Assembly: GCA_959347315.1 (NCBI GenBank) | Contig: OY365806.1 | Span: forward strand, 24,907,855 to 24,971,854 | DNA from: Bimastos eiseni | Lineage: Eukaryota; Annelida; Clitellata; Crassiclitellata; Lumbricidae | Reading direction: 5' to 3' | Length of the DNA stretch: 64,000 bases | In this document: piece after piece, positions 35,335 to 47,923 of the stretch | Position numbering within the stretch: the stretch's first letter is position 1 | Layout: each line of letters begins with the position of its first letter | The notes under the pieces: generated by a model | Told to the model about the DNA's origin: nothing | Databases searched by the model: none | Seen by the model: the letters and a program-made list of their open reading frames with translations, nothing else | Program-made: the position numbers and the translations under genes

Positions 35335-37509
35335 TAAAAATTTGCTTTCGCTTCGTCAGATATCATATTATGTCGAAGAAATTTAAGTAACGATAAAAGA
35401 GTTATTAATGAGTAAGCATTAAGAAAGTACAATTTTTAGTTCAAATTGCCTTCTTTGGGCGTCAATGCATGCGCAAAGAAGTATGGGGCCGTTCACATAT
35501 CATATAACGCATAAAATCCTCAATTTTTGACCCACCCCTACCCCCAATAACGTTATATAACAGCAGTTGTGACCCTCCTACCAGTATATTATATAACAGA
35601 GTGCTACCTACCCCCTTACCCTACCCCAAAAACAACAGCAAAGCCTACTAATAGCCTACAGCATGATAATACATGGTAGTGACGTACATACTATTTAAAA
35701 ACACCATTTTTGTTTCCCTCCTGTTTTGCACTAGAAAATTAATGAGGATTACAGTATCACACAGAATCCATTGGTTTAATATTGCACTTTCAGGTATTTA
35801 TCGATAGGTTCGCGGTACAACTCTACCTATTAAATAGCGAATGATATAGAGTGTGGGCCTATACTATACAACTACAATTGGGTATTTAAGCAGACATATA
35901 AACTATTTACACATACTGTAGAAAATGAAATCAAACATCATGATAATACCTACCAAAATAATTATTTAAAGTGAATTAATTTAAATGTAAACCACAATCA
36001 TAACAAATCACACAGAATTGTATTTAAGAGCATTTAAAGCTATGCACAGGAAATTGTAATAAGAAAATTTTTAAAAGTGGATTTATAAATAATAAATCAA
36101 TTCGCCAGGTGACAGCTGATAGTACTAGTTTCTGTTCACAACGTATTGTGAACTAAAGAAGGTCAGTGGTACATGGAATTTCCAATTGGCAGACAAACAG
36201 GCAAAATAGCACAAGCTGAAAAAGTTTGTTATATAGCAAAACCTTAATCGAAAAGAAATTAAAGCATGAAATTAGACAGCAAAACAAATGAACATTTGTT
36301 TTAATTATATTTATATAATTATATATATTTATATACATATATATACTATCTTTTTATTGAAAATGAATCAAACTAACGACAAAAAGATGTTAATTCAATT
36401 TCACCTTTGCATGACATTCACTTAAAGCTGTCCCTGCACCTCTCCGACGTTCGCACTCATAACTAACTGCGTAATTTGTTAAATTTTTTTAAAACACAAA
36501 CATAACCGTTTAATACAACTTTGTTCTTTCCACGTACACTATGGTAACACTAGCCACAGTTTCCACCTCCATATCTTCGGATTTCTCGTCTAATAATTAT
36601 TTATCTTATAGAGTCATTACAGATTATATAGCAACAACCAGGCTAAATATAAAAACTTTTTAAAATTTTTACCAAAAGCATCAAAGGGAGACACATTTAA
36701 TTAAGTAAGGTTGTTGGTTGTTCACCAGTAAACTATCAATTAATTAATAAGTACAACCCTGCATGGTCAACTATTCTACTATTTATTTTTGATTCAACAT
36801 TTACCTTAAGCATCAAAGTGAGACATGTTGAATTAAGGTTGCTTGTTGTGTTTTAACATAAAACCCGTTTTATGATCACAGGGGGGAAATGTCCGGGGGG
36901 AGATGTCGGGGGGAGATGTCCTGGGGGAAATGTCCTGGGGAGGGGGAGATGTCCGGAACCCGTCCTTGGGCCAACCACAATGTCTTTGAAGTAGCCAAAT
37001 TAATCAGGCAAGCCACTTCTACCAGTGAACGCAAAAGGACATGGGCCTACTTCGGCCATTTCTCTATTTATAAATTATTCCATATGTACGCAACACGGTT
37101 TATATGGCCGAAAGAAGCTATATATTAAAGCCTAAACTTGTCAAAGCCCAACGCTTAACTTCTCATAGGGCCTACTTCTTGAAAAACGAGATAAATTTCA
37201 GTGAAAAAAGTATTGGTTCAAGAATCGCTGACATGCAAAAATAGGGGACTGAAAAAGTCTGAATAGGCTAATTATCACGAATGTGATTATGCTTAAGGAT
37301 GACGTACGTGGCAATAACGGCGACGCACTATATTACATGGCGTTAAGTATCGGTAATTAAAAAAAATTCTGGTGATACGAATGCAGGAACGTAGACGTTA
37401 TGGTCAATAAAGTGTGAGGATTAGCTCCGATTGCTGTAATAAATGTTTGCTCAAATATATAGTTAATCAATGTAGCTATTTTGGAACCGACTAGAATTTT
37501 TCGTGAGTC

Positions 37510-38496
37510 TCAAGTCATATATAGGGCAAATGGTTTCAGGGTCACAGACGAAAGTTTTGATGTATCGTGACTTGGTCGACCATGTTGCGTAACCTTTTGA
37601 TTTCTTTTTCCGTATCGAAACTTTGGTCGGTTTTTGGGCAAGCGGCTGAAGTGCTGTGCCAACTGTGGATCCTGCTCCAGAAATTCTCTCAAATCAAAAG
37701 GTTTCGGGCCACCCTCCTGTTTCGTCCAATCTGTTGATTGAGGGAGATGTTGGAATTCCTTAAATTGTTTTCCGTCGTTGTTTTGGTTTTCGCGTTTCCA
37801 TATCCAGTGATCACTTCCAATGGAGTTCGCGGACTTTTTCTTTTTCCCAAACCTAAAGGTCTTCATATTCTTGCGCAGATTCATTGCATTTTCTTTGAGT
37901 AGATATTCTCTGGCCTCTTGCAACGTCCGATAGCGACTTGTGTCCTCATCGGTAACGTCGACAAATAGGTCGTTTCGATGTTCTCCGCTGACCGTATCGA
38001 AGCGATCGTGTGGACATCGATGTAGACGGCAGTCAACTGGTTGTTCTGGAGAGCGATGTGGAGAATTTATCAGCGTCAACATTCGAGGCATTACTTTCTT
38101 GACCTTGACCTTGTCGTCTCTGAAATTTATCCTTCCGTCGGCCTTCGACATGTGATCTTTACGGCTGGTCATACGTCGATTATATTCTGGTCCGCTGCTT
38201 TGACTAATTGGTCGAGTTGAGGTAATGTGGCCACGCAGCGACAACGATAGAGTCTTAGGATTATTACTCAATGTTATCAACGACGATGCCTCCGACTTGT
38301 TTTGCCAAGATTGGTTACGTTTACTCAGGAAACTGTTGCCCAATACTTGATCCTGACTCGAAGAATCACGTGATAAAGTTATCTTCCTTTTGCAGTTTCT
38401 GTAAACGTAACATGGGCCTACGTCGTATGACGTCACTAGGAGATTATCAGTCAACGCCAAAACAATAAGTAGACGACGTTGAAAGAAGTTCGCCAT
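37510..38496 (-). CDS. neuropeptide precursor-like protein, array copy 2
   Basis: Encodes a protein identical to the copy at 33650-34636, 3860 bp upstream in window coordinates. All signal, dibasic and amidation sites are preserved. With no silent differences seen, selection cannot be judged from the copies themselves. Confidence 0.72.
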   Translation of the reverse strand: MANFFQRRLLIVLALTDNLLVTSYDVGPCYVYRNCKRKITLSRDSSSQDQVLGNSFLSKRNQSWQNKSEASSLITLSNNPKTLSLSLRGHITSTRPISQSSGPEYNRRMTSRKDHMSKADGRINFRDDKVKVKKVMPRMLTLINSPHRSPEQPVDCRLHRCPHDRFDTVSGEHRNDLFVDVTDEDTSRYRTLQEAREYLLKENAMNLRKNMKTFRFGKKKKSANSIGSDHWIWKRENQNNDGKQFKEFQHLPQSTDWTKQEGGPKPFDLREFLEQDPQLAQHFSRLPKNRPKFRYGKRNQKVTQHGRPSHDTSKLSSVTLKPFALYMT

Positions 38497-41369
38497 CTTT
38501 GTATTACGTTGGCTTACAGTAACTGGTAGGCTACCTACAAAATAATATAGACAAATAATATTTCATACGCCTAAGAGCGAAATTCAGGTTCAAATCTACG
38601 CGATCAACTTATCTCAGATTGCCTTTTTTGAAAACCAATGCTATGCAATGAATAAAGTGACAGCCGGCCGGGTACTCAGCAGGATAACGTTGACCGTATA
38701 ATCGCCGAAATGTTCATAAAAATTTATGCTACTCCACTCAAAATATTTTTCTTTTAGTACCTGTTATTATTACTCCAATTAAGTTCGATATATTAAGCCG
38801 TTTTATTTCGTCAACAAAGACAAGCGAAACTGCCGATTTATCCCGCAAAAGTCCAGGATGCAGGCACACGCGTAATCTTAGGTTAACCAGCCAGTATTCG
38901 TCGGCTTTATGCTAGATCTCTTGAATTCCCTTCCAAAATTGTCCCAGGTTTCATCCCAACAGTAGATCTAGGGCCTACATCAGAATCTAGAGGCATATCG
39001 ATGTTCTTAAGTTGGCTGAATTGGCGCATCCTCTTCCAGAGAATATCAAAAGCGTTTAGAGTATATTTGCCTATGTAGGGCCTACTTTTACTTAGGTCAG
39101 CGTTCCCTTTTTCAGCCGCGCAGTGTTGCGACGATTTTAATATTACCGTAGGCCTAAGTTTAAAAGTAAATGGTGAGTCATTTTGGTGACCCAATAAAAA
39201 TTTGCTTTCGCTTCGTCAGATATCATATTATGTCGAAGAAATTTAAGTAACGATAAAAGAGTTATTAATGAGTAAGCATTAAGAAAGTACAATTTTTAGT
39301 TCAAATTGCCTTCTTTGGGCGTCAATGCATGCGCAAAGAAGTATGGGGCCGTTCACATATCATATAACGCATAAAATCCTCAATTTTTGACCCACCCCTA
39401 CCCCCAATAACGTTATATAACAGCAGTTGTGACCCTCCTACCAGTATATTATATAACAGAGTGCTACCTACCCCCTTACCCTACCCCAAAAACAACAGCA
39501 AAGCCTACTAATAGCCTACAGCATGATAATACATGGTAGTGACGTACATACTATTTAAAAACACCATTTTTGTTTCCCTCCTGTTTTGCACTAGAAAATT
39601 AATGAGGATTACAGTATCACACAGAATCCATTGGTTTAATATTGCACTTTCAGGTATTTATCGATAGGTTCGCGGTACAACTCTACCTATTAAATAGCGA
39701 ATGATATAGAGTGTGGGCCTATACTATACAACTACAATTGGGTATTTAAGCAGACATATAAACTATTTACACATACTGTAGAAAATGAAATCAAACATCA
39801 TGATAATACCTACCAAAATAATTATTTAAAGTGAATTAATTTAAATGTAAACCACAATCATAACAAATCACACAGAATTGTATTTAAGAGCATTTAAAGC
39901 TATGCACAGGAAATTGTAATAAGAAAATTTTTAAAAGTGGATTTATAAATAATAAATCAATTCGCCAGGTGACAGCTGATAGTACTAGTTTCTGTTCACA
40001 ACGTATTGTGAACTAAAGAAGGTCAGTGGTACATGGAATTTCCAATTGGCAGACAAACAGGCAAAATAGCACAAGCTGAAAAAGTTTGTTATATAGCAAA
40101 ACCTTAATCGAAAAGAAATTAAAGCATGAAATTAGACAGCAAAACAAATGAACATTTGTTTTAATTATATTTATATAATTATATATATTTATATACATAT
40201 ATATACTATCTTTTTATTGAAAATGAATCAAACTAACGACAAAAAGATGTTAATTCAATTTCACCTTTGCATGACATTCACTTAAAGCTGTCCCTGCACC
40301 TCTCCGACGTTCGCACTCATAACTAACTGCGTAATTTGTTAAATTTTTTTAAAACACAAACATAACCGTTTAATACAACTTTGTTCTTTCCACGTACACT
40401 ATGGTAACACTAGCCACAGTTTCCACCTCCATATCTTCGGATTTCTCGTCTAATAATTATTTATCTTATAGAGTCATTACAGATTATATAGCAACAACCA
40501 GGCTAAATATAAAAACTTTTTAAAATTTTTACCAAAAGCATCAAAGGGAGACACATTTAATTAAGTAAGGTTGTTGGTTGTTCACCAGTAAACTATCAAT
40601 TAATTAATAAGTACAACCCTGCATGGTCAACTATTCTACTATTTATTTTTGATTCAACATTTACCTTAAGCATCAAAGTGAGACATGTTGAATTAAGGTT
40701 GCTTGTTGTGTTTTAACATAAAACCCGTTTTATGATCACAGGGGGGAAATGTCCGGGGGGAGATGTCGGGGGGAGATGTCCTGGGGGAAATGTCCTGGGG
40801 AGGGGGAGATGTCCGGAACCCGTCCTTGGGCCAACCACAATGTCTTTGAAGTAGCCAAATTAATCAGGCAAGCCACTTCTACCAGTGAACGCAAAAGGAC
40901 ATGGGCCTACTTCGGCCATTTCTCTATTTATAAATTATTCCATATGTACGCAACACGGTTTATATGGCCGAAAGAAGCTATATATTAAAGCCTAAACTTG
41001 TCAAAGCCCAACGCTTAACTTCTCATAGGGCCTACTTCTTGAAAAACGAGATAAATTTCAGTGAAAAAAGTATTGGTTCAAGAATCGCTGACATGCAAAA
41101 ATAGGGGACTGAAAAAGTCTGAATAGGCTAATTATCACGAATGTGATTATGCTTAAGGATGACGTACGTGGCAATAACGGCGACGCACTATATTACATGG
41201 CGTTAAGTATCGGTAATTAAAAAAAATTCTGGTGATACGAATGCAGGAACGTAGACGTTATGGTCAATAAAGTGTGAGGATTAGCTCCGATTGCTGTAAT
41301 AAATGTTTGCTCAAATATATAGTTAATCAATGTAGCTATTTTGGAACCGACTAGAATTTTTCGTGAGTC

Positions 41370-42356
41370 TCAAGTCATATATAGGGCAAATGGTTTCAGG
41401 GTCACAGACGAAAGTTTTGATGTATCGTGACTTGGTCGACCATGTTGCGTAACCTTTTGATTTCTTTTTCCGTATCGAAACTTTGGTCGGTTTTTGGGCA
41501 AGCGGCTGAAGTGCTGTGCCAACTGTGGATCCTGCTCCAGAAATTCTCTCAAATCAAAAGGTTTCGGGCCACCCTCCTGTTTCGTCCAATCTGTTGATTG
41601 AGGGAGATGTTGGAATTCCTTAAATTGTTTTCCGTCGTTGTTTTGGTTTTCGCGTTTCCATATCCAGTGATCACTTCCAATGGAGTTCGCGGACTTTTTC
41701 TTTTTCCCAAACCTAAAGGTCTTCATATTCTTGCGCAGATTCATTGCATTTTCTTTGAGTAGATATTCTCTGGCCTCTTGCAACGTCCGATAGCGACTTG
41801 TGTCCTCATCGGTAACGTCGACAAATAGGTCGTTTCGATGTTCTCCGCTGACCGTATCGAAGCGATCGTGTGGACATCGATGTAGACGGCAGTCAACTGG
41901 TTGTTCTGGAGAGCGATGTGGAGAATTTATCAGCGTCAACATTCGAGGCATTACTTTCTTGACCTTGACCTTGTCGTCTCTGAAATTTATCCTTCCGTCG
42001 GCCTTCGACATGTGATCTTTACGGCTGGTCATACGTCGATTATATTCTGGTCCGCTGCTTTGACTAATTGGTCGAGTTGAGGTAATGTGGCCACGCAGCG
42101 ACAACGATAGAGTCTTAGGATTATTACTCAATGTTATCAACGACGATGCCTCCGACTTGTTTTGCCAAGATTGGTTACGTTTACTCAGGAAACTGTTGCC
42201 CAATACTTGATCCTGACTCGAAGAATCACGTGATAAAGTTATCTTCCTTTTGCAGTTTCTGTAAACGTAACATGGGCCTACGTCGTATGACGTCACTAGG
42301 AGATTATCAGTCAACGCCAAAACAATAAGTAGACGACGTTGAAAGAAGTTCGCCAT
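41370..42356 (-). CDS. neuropeptide precursor-like protein, array copy 3
   Basis: Encodes the same 328-residue precursor as the other three units, with the same predicted start, Cys29-x5-Cys35 ring and two amidation sites. Its flanks are also identical, so promoter and 3' sequences were copied with the gene. Confidence 0.72.
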   Translation of the reverse strand: MANFFQRRLLIVLALTDNLLVTSYDVGPCYVYRNCKRKITLSRDSSSQDQVLGNSFLSKRNQSWQNKSEASSLITLSNNPKTLSLSLRGHITSTRPISQSSGPEYNRRMTSRKDHMSKADGRINFRDDKVKVKKVMPRMLTLINSPHRSPEQPVDCRLHRCPHDRFDTVSGEHRNDLFVDVTDEDTSRYRTLQEAREYLLKENAMNLRKNMKTFRFGKKKKSANSIGSDHWIWKRENQNNDGKQFKEFQHLPQSTDWTKQEGGPKPFDLREFLEQDPQLAQHFSRLPKNRPKFRYGKRNQKVTQHGRPSHDTSKLSSVTLKPFALYMT

Positions 42357-45229
42357 CTTTGTATTACGTTGGCTTACAGTAACTGGTAGGCTACCTACAA
42401 AATAATATAGACAAATAATATTTCATACGCCTAAGAGCGAAATTCAGGTTCAAATCTACGCGATCAACTTATCTCAGATTGCCTTTTTTGAAAACCAATG
42501 CTATGCAATGAATAAAGTGACAGCCGGCCGGGTACTCAGCAGGATAACGTTGACCGTATAATCGCCGAAATGTTCATAAAAATTTATGCTACTCCACTCA
42601 AAATATTTTTCTTTTAGTACCTGTTATTATTACTCCAATTAAGTTCGATATATTAAGCCGTTTTATTTCGTCAACAAAGACAAGCGAAACTGCCGATTTA
42701 TCCCGCAAAAGTCCAGGATGCAGGCACACGCGTAATCTTAGGTTAACCAGCCAGTATTCGTCGGCTTTATGCTAGATCTCTTGAATTCCCTTCCAAAATT
42801 GTCCCAGGTTTCATCCCAACAGTAGATCTAGGGCCTACATCAGAATCTAGAGGCATATCGATGTTCTTAAGTTGGCTGAATTGGCGCATCCTCTTCCAGA
42901 GAATATCAAAAGCGTTTAGAGTATATTTGCCTATGTAGGGCCTACTTTTACTTAGGTCAGCGTTCCCTTTTTCAGCCGCGCAGTGTTGCGACGATTTTAA
43001 TATTACCGTAGGCCTAAGTTTAAAAGTAAATGGTGAGTCATTTTGGTGACCCAATAAAAATTTGCTTTCGCTTCGTCAGATATCATATTATGTCGAAGAA
43101 ATTTAAGTAACGATAAAAGAGTTATTAATGAGTAAGCATTAAGAAAGTACAATTTTTAGTTCAAATTGCCTTCTTTGGGCGTCAATGCATGCGCAAAGAA
43201 GTATGGGGCCGTTCACATATCATATAACGCATAAAATCCTCAATTTTTGACCCACCCCTACCCCCAATAACGTTATATAACAGCAGTTGTGACCCTCCTA
43301 CCAGTATATTATATAACAGAGTGCTACCTACCCCCTTACCCTACCCCAAAAACAACAGCAAAGCCTACTAATAGCCTACAGCATGATAATACATGGTAGT
43401 GACGTACATACTATTTAAAAACACCATTTTTGTTTCCCTCCTGTTTTGCACTAGAAAATTAATGAGGATTACAGTATCACACAGAATCCATTGGTTTAAT
43501 ATTGCACTTTCAGGTATTTATCGATAGGTTCGCGGTACAACTCTACCTATTAAATAGCGAATGATATAGAGTGTGGGCCTATACTATACAACTACAATTG
43601 GGTATTTAAGCAGACATATAAACTATTTACACATACTGTAGAAAATGAAATCAAACATCATGATAATACCTACCAAAATAATTATTTAAAGTGAATTAAT
43701 TTAAATGTAAACCACAATCATAACAAATCACACAGAATTGTATTTAAGAGCATTTAAAGCTATGCACAGGAAATTGTAATAAGAAAATTTTTAAAAGTGG
43801 ATTTATAAATAATAAATCAATTCGCCAGGTGACAGCTGATAGTACTAGTTTCTGTTCACAACGTATTGTGAACTAAAGAAGGTCAGTGGTACATGGAATT
43901 TCCAATTGGCAGACAAACAGGCAAAATAGCACAAGCTGAAAAAGTTTGTTATATAGCAAAACCTTAATCGAAAAGAAATTAAAGCATGAAATTAGACAGC
44001 AAAACAAATGAACATTTGTTTTAATTATATTTATATAATTATATATATTTATATACATATATATACTATCTTTTTATTGAAAATGAATCAAACTAACGAC
44101 AAAAAGATGTTAATTCAATTTCACCTTTGCATGACATTCACTTAAAGCTGTCCCTGCACCTCTCCGACGTTCGCACTCATAACTAACTGCGTAATTTGTT
44201 AAATTTTTTTAAAACACAAACATAACCGTTTAATACAACTTTGTTCTTTCCACGTACACTATGGTAACACTAGCCACAGTTTCCACCTCCATATCTTCGG
44301 ATTTCTCGTCTAATAATTATTTATCTTATAGAGTCATTACAGATTATATAGCAACAACCAGGCTAAATATAAAAACTTTTTAAAATTTTTACCAAAAGCA
44401 TCAAAGGGAGACACATTTAATTAAGTAAGGTTGTTGGTTGTTCACCAGTAAACTATCAATTAATTAATAAGTACAACCCTGCATGGTCAACTATTCTACT
44501 ATTTATTTTTGATTCAACATTTACCTTAAGCATCAAAGTGAGACATGTTGAATTAAGGTTGCTTGTTGTGTTTTAACATAAAACCCGTTTTATGATCACA
44601 GGGGGGAAATGTCCGGGGGGAGATGTCGGGGGGAGATGTCCTGGGGGAAATGTCCTGGGGAGGGGGAGATGTCCGGAACCCGTCCTTGGGCCAACCACAA
44701 TGTCTTTGAAGTAGCCAAATTAATCAGGCAAGCCACTTCTACCAGTGAACGCAAAAGGACATGGGCCTACTTCGGCCATTTCTCTATTTATAAATTATTC
44801 CATATGTACGCAACACGGTTTATATGGCCGAAAGAAGCTATATATTAAAGCCTAAACTTGTCAAAGCCCAACGCTTAACTTCTCATAGGGCCTACTTCTT
44901 GAAAAACGAGATAAATTTCAGTGAAAAAAGTATTGGTTCAAGAATCGCTGACATGCAAAAATAGGGGACTGAAAAAGTCTGAATAGGCTAATTATCACGA
45001 ATGTGATTATGCTTAAGGATGACGTACGTGGCAATAACGGCGACGCACTATATTACATGGCGTTAAGTATCGGTAATTAAAAAAAATTCTGGTGATACGA
45101 ATGCAGGAACGTAGACGTTATGGTCAATAAAGTGTGAGGATTAGCTCCGATTGCTGTAATAAATGTTTGCTCAAATATATAGTTAATCAATGTAGCTATT
45201 TTGGAACCGACTAGAATTTTTCGTGAGTC

Positions 45230-46216
45230 TCAAGTCATATATAGGGCAAATGGTTTCAGGGTCACAGACGAAAGTTTTGATGTATCGTGACTTGGTCGAC
45301 CATGTTGCGTAACCTTTTGATTTCTTTTTCCGTATCGAAACTTTGGTCGGTTTTTGGGCAAGCGGCTGAAGTGCTGTGCCAACTGTGGATCCTGCTCCAG
45401 AAATTCTCTCAAATCAAAAGGTTTCGGGCCACCCTCCTGTTTCGTCCAATCTGTTGATTGAGGGAGATGTTGGAATTCCTTAAATTGTTTTCCGTCGTTG
45501 TTTTGGTTTTCGCGTTTCCATATCCAGTGATCACTTCCAATGGAGTTCGCGGACTTTTTCTTTTTCCCAAACCTAAAGGTCTTCATATTCTTGCGCAGAT
45601 TCATTGCATTTTCTTTGAGTAGATATTCTCTGGCCTCTTGCAACGTCCGATAGCGACTTGTGTCCTCATCGGTAACGTCGACAAATAGGTCGTTTCGATG
45701 TTCTCCGCTGACCGTATCGAAGCGATCGTGTGGACATCGATGTAGACGGCAGTCAACTGGTTGTTCTGGAGAGCGATGTGGAGAATTTATCAGCGTCAAC
45801 ATTCGAGGCATTACTTTCTTGACCTTGACCTTGTCGTCTCTGAAATTTATCCTTCCGTCGGCCTTCGACATGTGATCTTTACGGCTGGTCATACGTCGAT
45901 TATATTCTGGTCCGCTGCTTTGACTAATTGGTCGAGTTGAGGTAATGTGGCCACGCAGCGACAACGATAGAGTCTTAGGATTATTACTCAATGTTATCAA
46001 CGACGATGCCTCCGACTTGTTTTGCCAAGATTGGTTACGTTTACTCAGGAAACTGTTGCCCAATACTTGATCCTGACTCGAAGAATCACGTGATAAAGTT
46101 ATCTTCCTTTTGCAGTTTCTGTAAACGTAACATGGGCCTACGTCGTATGACGTCACTAGGAGATTATCAGTCAACGCCAAAACAATAAGTAGACGACGTT
46201 GAAAGAAGTTCGCCAT
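45230..46216 (-). CDS. neuropeptide precursor-like protein, array copy 4 (probable founder unit)
   Basis: The same 328-residue precursor. This unit alone is followed by the intact transposon at 47065-47923, in which the duplication breakpoint lies, so it is the best candidate for the ancestral copy. No difference from the other copies was found. Confidence 0.72.
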   Translation of the reverse strand: MANFFQRRLLIVLALTDNLLVTSYDVGPCYVYRNCKRKITLSRDSSSQDQVLGNSFLSKRNQSWQNKSEASSLITLSNNPKTLSLSLRGHITSTRPISQSSGPEYNRRMTSRKDHMSKADGRINFRDDKVKVKKVMPRMLTLINSPHRSPEQPVDCRLHRCPHDRFDTVSGEHRNDLFVDVTDEDTSRYRTLQEAREYLLKENAMNLRKNMKTFRFGKKKKSANSIGSDHWIWKRENQNNDGKQFKEFQHLPQSTDWTKQEGGPKPFDLREFLEQDPQLAQHFSRLPKNRPKFRYGKRNQKVTQHGRPSHDTSKLSSVTLKPFALYMT

Positions 46217-47064
46217 CTTTGTATTACGTTGGCTTACAGTAACTGGTAGGCTACCTACAAAATAATATAGACAAATAATATTTCATACGCCTAAGAGCGA
46301 AATTCAGGTTCAAATCTACGCGATCAACTTATCTCAGATTGCCTTTTTTGAAAACCAATGCTATGCAATGAATAAAGTGACAGCCGGCCGGGTACTCAGC
46401 AGGATAACGTTGACCGTATAATCGCCGAAATGTTCATAAAAATTTATGCTACTCCACTCAAAATATTTTTCTTTTAGTACCTGTTATTATTACTCCAATT
46501 AAGTTCGATATATTAAGCCGTTTTATTTCGTCAACAAAGACAAGCGAAACTGCCGATTTATCCCGCAAAAGTCCAGGATGCAGGCACACGCGTAATCTTA
46601 GGTTAACCAGCCAGTATTCGTCGGCTTTATGCTAGATCTCTTGAATTCCCTTCCAAAATTGTCCCAGGTTTCATCCCAACAGTAGATCTAGGGCCTACAT
46701 CAGAATCTAGAGGCATATCGATGTTCTTAAGTTGGCTGAATTGGCGCATCCTCTTCCAGAGAATATCAAAAGCGTTTAGAGTATATTTGCCTATGTAGGG
46801 CCTACTTTTACTTAGGTCAGCGTTCCCTTTTTCAGCCGCGCAGTGTTGCGACGATTTTAATATTACCGTAGGCCTAAGTTTAAAAGTAAATGGTGAGTCA
46901 TTTTGGTGACCCAATAAAAATTTGCTTTCGCTTCGTCAGATATCATATTATGTCGAAGAAATTTAAGTAACGATAAAAGAGTTATTAATGAGTAAGCATT
47001 AAGAAAGTACAATTTTTAGTTCAAATTGCCTTCTTTGGGCGTCAATGCATGCGCAAAGAAGTAT

Positions 47065-47923
47065 GGGGCCGTTCACATATCATATAACGCATAAAATCCT
47101 CAATTTTTGACCCACCCCTACCCCCAATAACGTTATATAACAGCAGTTGTGACCCTCCTACCAGTATATTATATAACAGAGTGCTACCTACCCCCTTACC
47201 CTACCCCAAAAACAACAGCAAAGCCTACTAATAGCCTACAGCATGATAATACATGGTAGTGACGTACATACTATTTAAAAACACCATTTTTGTTTCCCTC
47301 CTGTTTTGCACTAGAAAATTAATGAGGATTACAGTATCACACAGAATCCATTGGTTTAATATTGCACTTTCAGGTATTTATCGATAGGTTCGCGGTACAA
47401 CTCTACCTATTAAATAGCGAATGATATAGAGTGTGGGCCTATACTATACAACTACAATTGGGTATTTAAGCAGACATATAAACTATTTACACATACTGTA
47501 GAAAATGAAATCAAACATCATGATAATACCTACCAAAATAATTATTTAAAGTGAATTAATTTAAATGTAAACCACAATCATAACAAATCACACAGAATTG
47601 TATTTAAGAGCATTTAAAGCTATGCACAGGAAATTGTAATAAGAAAATTTTTAAAAGTGGATTTATAAATAATAAATCAATTCGCCAGGTGACAGCTGAT
47701 AGTACTAGTTTCTGTTCACAACGTATTGTGAACTAAAGAAGGTCAGTGGTACATGGAATTTCCAATTGGCAGACAAACAGGCAAAATAGCACAAGCTGAA
47801 AAAGTTTGTTATATAGCAAAACCTTCAACCTACCCCCCCCCCCCACCCTACACAATATAACGCTAACAAAACCGGAACCCACCCACCCACCCCTCGAGCG
47901 TTATCTAATATGTGAACGGCCCC
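47065..47923. mobile_element. 859-bp TIR transposon, intact copy at the array edge
   Basis: Left end GGGGCCGTTCACATAT (47065) and right end ATATGTGAACGGCCCC (ending 47923) are perfect inverse complements over 16 bp; similarity extends to about 26 bp with three mismatches. TAT flanks both sides, a possible 3-bp target duplication. No ORF of transposase size is present. The left part of this element recurs at 35485, 39345 and 43205 in units 1-3, where it is cut off at the unit junction. Confidence 0.8.

Larger units (their letters stand above)
32384..47823. repeat. tandem array, four copies of a 3860-bp unit
   Basis: Units begin at 32384, 36244, 40104 and 43964; the last ends at 47823, so the array is exactly 4 x 3860 bp. 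I found no base difference between units, and all predicted proteins on both strands are identical. Left single-copy DNA joins at CTCTA|TTAATCG, right single-copy DNA at AAAACC|TTCAACC, and the internal junctions read AAAACC|TTAATCG, sharing only TT. Each unit holds one peptide-precursor ORF, a G-rich minisatellite and the left part of a TIR transposon. Confidence 0.95.

Noticed and set aside
36153..36338. 61-codon minus-strand ORF at each internal unit junction
   Set aside because: It spans the duplication junction and AT-rich sequence, has no domain, and exists only because two units were joined.
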